Positions 60,384-64,000 of a stretch of 64,000 bases of DNA are shown here, piece after piece. Source of the DNA: a virus; IMG/VR virus record IMGVR_UViG_3300007538_000022, positions 26,275 through 90,274 of that record; one strand, written 5' to 3'. Every line of letters starts with the position of its first letter. Position 1 is the stretch's first letter. The notes below the pieces were generated by a model. That model was not told the DNA's origin. It ran no database searches and saw nothing but the letters and a program-made list of their open reading frames with translations. The translations under genes and the position numbers were made by a program.

Positions 60384-60391
60384 TATTTATC
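60384..60391 (-). promoter_or_regulatory. Late promoter box (GATAAATA)
   Basis: GATAAATA in the context ATTCTGATAAATA on the minus strand, 28 bases upstream of the tailspike start. The same 13 bases occur at 62723-62735 upstream of a membrane protein gene. Confidence 0.55.
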
Positions 60392-60457
60392 AGAATTATG
60401 TGATTTAAAACTACATTAACTTAATAATTGATATAGTTAATACTGTAGCAGATATGT

Positions 60458-60484
60458 AAAAATGCGAGATTAATCTCGCATTTT
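60458..60484 (-). terminator. Rho-independent terminator
   Basis: The minus strand forms AAAATGCGAGA-TTAA-TCTCGCATTTT with a run of T, 2 bases past the stop of the 88-aa gene. It is nearly symmetrical and may also work for the other strand. Confidence 0.85.
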
Positions 60485-60486
60485 CA

Positions 60487-60753
60487 TTAGTTGGATAAAT
60501 CAGTTGCGTGTTTTGCCATTTGGGAAACAGTATTTTCCCCACTATTTTCTTGATCTTGAACAGCTAAATCAGTTTCATCGGGTGATTTTATAACAATAGC
60601 ATCTTTATTAAAATTAGATACTAATGATTGTATTTCAGGATCATGGTCATACATTGTTTTAAATAGCTCAGGAGTTAATGTTTCATCTGACAAATTTTTA
60701 AATAACTTATTTAATTTATTAAATGAAATATTTTTATAATTACTATCTCTCAA
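60487..60753 (-). CDS. Hypothetical protein
   Basis: An 88-aa protein with a basic, helical N-terminal half (YKNISFNKLNKLFKNLSDET) and an acidic C-terminal half (DETDLAVQDQENSGENTV). No motif was recognised. It ends an operon at a strong terminator. Confidence 0.5.
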   Translation of the reverse strand: MRDSNYKNISFNKLNKLFKNLSDETLTPELFKTMYDHDPEIQSLVSNFNKDAIVIKSPDETDLAVQDQENSGENTVSQMAKHATDLSN

Positions 60754-60797
60754 GTGTGTTATTAAAAATGTAAGAGCAGATGTGTCTATATCTTCAG

Positions 60798-61538
60798 TTA
60801 CTTTTTTTTTAACCGACGAGCATTATAATCGACTGATTCGCGTTTTTCACGACCGATAGGTTCAGCACCGCCTGCACTAGCCTCAGCTGATGCAAAATCG
60901 TCAGTTTCAATAGGTTCCATAGGAGCTTCCATGTTTGCTGGCTCTTCCATATTAGGTTCTTCTTCGGAACCTAGTGGAACAGGCATTTCACCTTCACCTG
61001 CTAATACTGAAACATTTTGATCTAATACTTTTCGAGTTTGTTCTAATGTATCATACATTTGTTCTAAAGCAGGTCTTACACTAGATACAAATTGTTCAGC
61101 AACTTGATCACCTAATTCATCTCTAATAGCATCAGCTAAATCAAGCATCGACTCAGTTCTCATTTCACCTGAATCTTCCATCCATCCAGTAACTCGATCA
61201 ACCATATCTTTTGCAGCCATGATAATTTCTGCACGTTGTTCTTCGCCTTCTGTTACTATGCGATTTTGTGCATGTTCGAGTTGAATATAGGTTCTTTCTT
61301 TTAATTCTGCATTTAACACATTTAAAAACAATACATTTTTCTGATGGGACAACGAATGTGTTGTATCATAGCTTTCTGTAGTCTGTGTTTGACTCATTTT
61401 AGTCCGTAGTTTATTTCGTACATCTTGTAATTCCTCTGTAGTAAACTTTGACAAGTTAATTTTCTGTCCAAACTGTTTAGCAAGAGAATTGTTTAATAAT
61501 TCCGCAGTTAACGGTTTTGAAAAATCTCTAATGTTCAT
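60798..61538 (-). CDS. Acidic coiled-coil protein, probably prohead core or virion
   Basis: A 246-aa protein. MNIRDFSKPLTAELLNNSLA opens it, then a long helical part (LERTYIQLEHAQNRI region; ALEQMYDTLEQTRKVLDQN) and a Pro/Glu/Ala-rich acidic tail (EEPNMEEPANMEAPMEPIE) with a basic C-terminus. I recall proteins of this form as conserved in marine T4-like phages. Composition suits a scaffold or core protein. A late promoter box precedes it. Confidence 0.6.
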   Translation of the reverse strand: MNIRDFSKPLTAELLNNSLAKQFGQKINLSKFTTEELQDVRNKLRTKMSQTQTTESYDTTHSLSHQKNVLFLNVLNAELKERTYIQLEHAQNRIVTEGEEQRAEIIMAAKDMVDRVTGWMEDSGEMRTESMLDLADAIRDELGDQVAEQFVSSVRPALEQMYDTLEQTRKVLDQNVSVLAGEGEMPVPLGSEEEPNMEEPANMEAPMEPIETDDFASAEASAGGAEPIGREKRESVDYNARRLKKK

Positions 61539-61568
61539 TTTTATTTCCTGTAAATACTGATATACATA

Positions 61569-61576
61569 TATTTATG
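61569..61576 (-). promoter_or_regulatory. Late promoter box (CATAAATA)
   Basis: CATAAATA on the minus strand overlaps the stop of the upstream gene, 31 bases before the start of the acidic coiled-coil gene. Confidence 0.45.
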
Positions 61577-61994
61577 CTATACCGAAAATTACCTTTTCTA
61601 GTTTTTTATTAATTTGAGCAGCTTTAGCATTTGATAACTCTAATCTAGTTTCAATTATACTAATAGTTTCAAAATCTGTAGAGTTTTTAAGAATGTTTTC
61701 ATAAAACAACGATTCGTTATGCAGTTTAATTAGTTCTTGATCATAGTTTAACAATGTTTTTGATATTTCTTTATTAAATGCGAGTTGCTTTGTAATAGCT
61801 AACGCTGTTGACTTAAAATAAGTACATGCTACGCAGATATTGCTACGGTTATAGATATAGAATTTGTTATCATTAGACACTATTGTAAAGTTTCTAATTT
61901 TAATACACCCATTTACTACAGATGGGATTGTAACATATTCGAGTTCTTCTGTGAGAAATTGGTCTAAATTTTCAGCAATACGGTCATTTAACAT
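61572..61994 (-). CDS. Conserved marine phage hypothetical protein
   Basis: A 140-aa protein with a beta-rich N-terminal half (IRNFTIVSNDNKFYIYNRS) and a long helical C-terminal half (ISIIETRLELSNAKAAQINK). The layout matches small virion-cluster proteins I recall from T4-like marine phages. It overlaps the previous gene by 11 bases. The function is unknown. Confidence 0.6.
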   Translation of the reverse strand: MLNDRIAENLDQFLTEELEYVTIPSVVNGCIKIRNFTIVSNDNKFYIYNRSNICVACTYFKSTALAITKQLAFNKEISKTLLNYDQELIKLHNESLFYENILKNSTDFETISIIETRLELSNAKAAQINKKLEKVIFGIA

Positions 61995-62190
61995 TTTTAA
62001 TTACCAGTTGGTTAGAATTTATAAAAACTTTTTTAACTAGATCTTTTTTAACTAAACTATTTAATATAATTTGGTCATGCTCTGAAAACGAACTAAAATC
62101 AGTAAGTTTATCCCCCATATTTTCGAGCATTTTAGATTCTTCATTTGTTGTAAAAATGAAAAAATTAGGGATTAATTCGTTTAATTTCAT
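61984..62190 (-). CDS. Small conserved phage protein
   Basis: A 68-aa protein (MKLNELIPNFFIFTTNEESK, then LVKKDLVKKVFINSNQLVI). The first residues fit the MKxxEL type N-terminus common in this genome. It overlaps the upstream gene by one base. The function is unknown. Confidence 0.55.
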   Translation of the reverse strand: MKLNELIPNFFIFTTNEESKMLENMGDKLTDFSSFSEHDQIILNSLVKKDLVKKVFINSNQLVIKNVK

Positions 62191-62444
62191 TATGCTGTAG
62201 TAACCTTATCACCAGGTTTGATTATATTCTTAGGATCTTTATCGTCATCTCCAGATAACGGTTTAGTATTTAATGTAACTTCACCGGTATTCGGATCTTT
62301 AGTTAACGCATTAGGATCTTTTTTTAAATCTAGTTCAGTCTCGGTACCTGTTTTTTTGTCTTTTATAGTGGCTGTTTTTCCAGGTATAAGTTTGGTAATA
62401 GAACTTTGAGATGGTTGTTTTTGATATAGTTCTCTGATTTTCAT
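62190..62444 (-). CDS. Small phage protein with MKxxEL N-terminus
   Basis: An 84-aa protein (MKIRELYQKQPSQSSITKLI) with a Lys/Asp/Thr-rich low-complexity body (KDKKTGTETELDLKKDPNAL) and the segment KNIIKPGDKVTTA at the end. It may be a virion-internal protein. No fold was recognised. Confidence 0.5.
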   Translation of the reverse strand: MKIRELYQKQPSQSSITKLIPGKTATIKDKKTGTETELDLKKDPNALTKDPNTGEVTLNTKPLSGDDDKDPKNIIKPGDKVTTA

Positions 62445-62454
62445 ATGGGCTCTC

Positions 62455-62691
62455 TTAGCTGAATGATATTAGTATTACTATAACAGTTGAAAGCAATCCT
62501 GCGATAATTGTTCCAGTAGTACCTATTAATACTTTAGTCATTGACTTATTACTATTTAACATGTCTCTGTGAATTTCTTCTACTTTCGATTCAATTTTTG
62601 TAAGGCGAAAGTCTAAAATTTTATATCTTTGATGGCATAAATCAACATGTGCTTCAAGATTTGTTTTTTCAAGATCTGTTGGATTTGACAT
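62455..62691 (-). CDS. Small membrane protein (XhlA/holin-like)
   Basis: A 78-aa protein. A coiled-coil N-terminal half (ILDFRLTKIESKVEEIHRDM) is followed by one C-terminal membrane helix (VLIGTTGTIIAGLLSTVIVI). This layout is that of hemolysin XhlA-type phage membrane proteins, but short tail-membrane proteins look the same. Confidence 0.55.
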   Translation of the reverse strand: MSNPTDLEKTNLEAHVDLCHQRYKILDFRLTKIESKVEEIHRDMLNSNKSMTKVLIGTTGTIIAGLLSTVIVILISFS

Positions 62692-62722
62692 AGTTATTAT
62701 TCCCTTAAATTAAATTTAAATG

Positions 62723-62730
62723 TATTTATC
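62723..62730 (-). promoter_or_regulatory. Late promoter box (GATAAATA)
   Basis: GATAAATA on the minus strand, 32 bases upstream of the 78-aa membrane protein; preceded by the same ATTCT as at 60384. Confidence 0.5.
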
Positions 62731-62745
62731 AGAATTATTAAGGTT

Positions 62746-63135
62746 TTAATAATTATCAAAGTGAATATTTGCCATCTTTTTATCTAAGGTATTGAATGAT
62801 GGAATTTTAATCGGAGCAGTTTCGTCTAATCCTAATATGATGGGTATTAAATTAAAATCAGATCGAAGCATTTCTACACTTAATGCATTTTCATGTTCGA
62901 TTTCAAAAATAAATGACCATATTTGATGCTGATCTTTATATGCTGATCCTAATTTGTAGTTTATTGGTTTATCTGTAAACTTAATAGGACTAACTGAATA
63001 AATTGGGTTAACACGTAATCCAATAGTTTGTAATACAGTTAAAAAGTTTTGTTGCTGATTTACAATGTAGTCAGCATCTCCTCTACGACCGTGTGTTTCG
63101 GTAATATCTATTAAAGTATATAGTTGGAATTTCAT
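62746..63135 (-). CDS. Conserved T4-like phage hypothetical protein
   Basis: About 129 aa from the ATG at 63135, where the conserved part begins (MKFQLYTLIDITETHGRRGD); a longer frame to 63192 has a poor start. QQQNFLTVLQTIGLRVNPIY is a pattern I recall from marine T4-like phages. The function is unknown; a late structural or assembly role is likely. Confidence 0.65.
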   Translation of the reverse strand: MKFQLYTLIDITETHGRRGDADYIVNQQQNFLTVLQTIGLRVNPIYSVSPIKFTDKPINYKLGSAYKDQHQIWSFIFEIEHENALSVEMLRSDFNLIPIILGLDETAPIKIPSFNTLDKKMANIHFDNY

Positions 63136-63190
63136 TTTAATCTCATTTGTGTTATGTAATGTATTATATAAAATATTTAGTAACAGCATC

Positions 63191-63226
63191 AAAAAAAAAG
63201 GCTTACAAAAATGTAAGCCTTTTTGT
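63191..63226 (-). terminator. Rho-independent terminator
   Basis: The minus strand forms AAAGGCTTACA-TTTT-TGTAAGCCTTT followed by nine T, downstream of the 107-aa gene. It isolates that gene from the next operon. Confidence 0.9.
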
Positions 63227-63261
63227 GGTGTAACACACCGTTCCTAAGGTAGTAGGAATCT

Positions 63262-63585
63262 TTATGCAGTAGCAGTAATACCTACCAGTGAAGTTGCTTC
63301 AACTACAACTGTATTATCTACACCTAATACTTGATCTGCACGAATTTTAACAATATCAGCATCCAGTGCATGACCGTCACCAATAATAATCATATCTTTA
63401 CCATTTGTGGTAAATTCAAATAAAGCACCTGTAGTGCCGAACTCACGAGCTAATGCTTCAGCAGTACCACCGATACCGGTAGTTAATGCAGCTGATACAG
63501 TAACTTTAAATACTTTTAATTGTAAAGTACTGTATAAAGTGTTTAATTCGTGACCAATGCCGTTTACTCTTTCAAAAGTTGCCAT
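63262..63585 (-). CDS. Small abundant-type virion protein candidate
   Basis: A 107-aa Ala/Gly/Thr/Val-rich protein (ERVNGIGHELNTLYSTLQLK; TVVVEATSLVGITATA) with no catalytic motif. It stands alone between a late promoter box and a strong terminator, with an AGGAG ribosome binding site, which suits high late expression, for example a decoration or capsid-associated protein. Confidence 0.6.
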   Translation of the reverse strand: MATFERVNGIGHELNTLYSTLQLKVFKVTVSAALTTGIGGTAEALAREFGTTGALFEFTTNGKDMIIIGDGHALDADIVKIRADQVLGVDNTVVVEATSLVGITATA

Positions 63586-63646
63586 TGCTAATTCTCCTAT
63601 TCTTTAATAATGGCAAATTCGCTTTCTCTGCGAACTTGTATGTAAG

Positions 63647-63654
63647 TATTTATC
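63647..63654 (-). promoter_or_regulatory. Late promoter box (GATAAATA)
   Basis: GATAAATA on the minus strand, 62 bases upstream of the 107-aa gene. Confidence 0.45.
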
Positions 63655-63672
63655 TTTTTATGTTAATTTAAC

Positions 63673-64000
63673 CTAGATATATGATTTTGTAATATGATAA
63701 AGTTTTTTTCCTTTAGATTCAACAAGTGAAAATCTAACTCCTAAATTATTCCATGATATATGATATTCTGTTAACATATTTGAAATTGATCGATATGTAG
63801 AGTCAGAAATAAACTTATCTTTTTCTCTTGCAGAGGAAAGCCATTTACTTTTAACAGTAGATACATCCAAACCTTTTTTAGCTAGTCGTATTATTAAATC
63901 ACCGATATCTGATAATTGTTTGTTTTTTTCTTTCCCAAAAAGTGTATCAGCATGTTTTAACAGTTTATTGATGTATACAATTTTACTATGTGGTATTTTC
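63673..64000 (-). CDS. Hypothetical protein (5' end outside window)
   Basis: The frame is open from the right window edge to a stop at 63673, giving at least 108 aa. The only internal candidate start is a TTG at 63870, so the true start is probably beyond the window. IGDLIIRLAKKGLDVSTVKS and SISNMLTEYHISWNNLGVRF are visible; no family was recognised. Confidence 0.6.
   Translation of the reverse strand, partial: KIPHSKIVYINKLLKHADTLFGKEKNKQLSDIGDLIIRLAKKGLDVSTVKSKWLSSAREKDKFISDSTYRSISNMLTEYHISWNNLGVRFSLVESKGKKLYHITKSYI

Noticed and set aside
62218-62409. A 63-codon plus-strand frame opposite the 84-aa gene
   Set aside because: It is antisense to a gene that fits the operon exactly, and has no start signals.

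Overview
This window is a strongly AT-rich, tightly packed piece of a large tailed-phage genome of the T4-like marine myovirus type. Almost every gene lies on the minus strand, so transcription runs from high to low coordinates. The T4-type core is visible as topoisomerase II subunits, ATP-dependent DNA ligase, thymidylate synthase, class Ia ribonucleotide reductase, glutaredoxin, a PAAR spike tip, very large tail-fibre genes and repeated T4-type late promoter boxes (NATAAATA). The host is probably a marine alphaproteobacterium. The phage carries a circularly permuted tmRNA gene whose tag begins xNDN, as in alphaproteobacteria, and a heme oxygenase/bilin reductase pair of the kind described from uncultured marine phages. 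Permuted tmRNA genes also occur in some marine cyanobacteria, so a cyanobacterial host is not excluded, although no photosystem gene is present here.

Layout. 1-0.7 kb: end of a conserved gene and a small DNA polymerase III alpha-like fragment. 0.7-16.5 kb: virion tail/fibre genes, including 1454-aa and 2619-aa proteins; five proteins share one N-terminal module. 16.7-24.2 kb: a probable lysis/virion-enzyme block (membrane protein, GH19 lysozyme, two related zinc peptidases, ParB-like proteins, an ArcS/DUF5591-like protein, a UV endonuclease), many with a short common N-terminus that resembles the T4 capsid-targeting sequence. 24.2-33.3 kb: glycosyltransferases, QueD, topoisomerase II, a Bfd-like iron-sulphur protein, an LpxH-like hydrolase and ligase. 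33.3-39.8 kb: small genes, thymidylate synthase, phosphoesterase, SLOG protein, phosphoribosyltransferase and an MscS-like protein.

40-50 kb is the most unusual part. It is a dense island of protein-quality-control and translation genes: ClpP, a SprT-like peptidase, IF-1, heme oxygenase plus bilin reductase, ClpS, Hsp20, GroEL, GroES, bS21, a nuclease and the permuted tmRNA. Together these could rescue stalled ribosomes, tag the products, deliver them to a Clp protease with a phage-encoded core, and support folding. A roughly 600-nt gene-free region at 43.2-43.9 kb has a consensus sigma70 promoter and several strong hairpins, and is probably an undescribed structured RNA.

50-58 kb: HAD phosphatase, PAAR spike, glutaredoxin, NrdB, and an NrdA encoded by four separate ORFs. 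Two NrdA junctions are naturally split inteins, one of them placed directly before the catalytic thiyl-radical cysteine; the third junction has no intein. 58-64 kb: a tailspike and small virion or conserved marine-phage genes, each with late promoters and terminators. All assignments come from reading the sequence and recalled family motifs; no database search was run.
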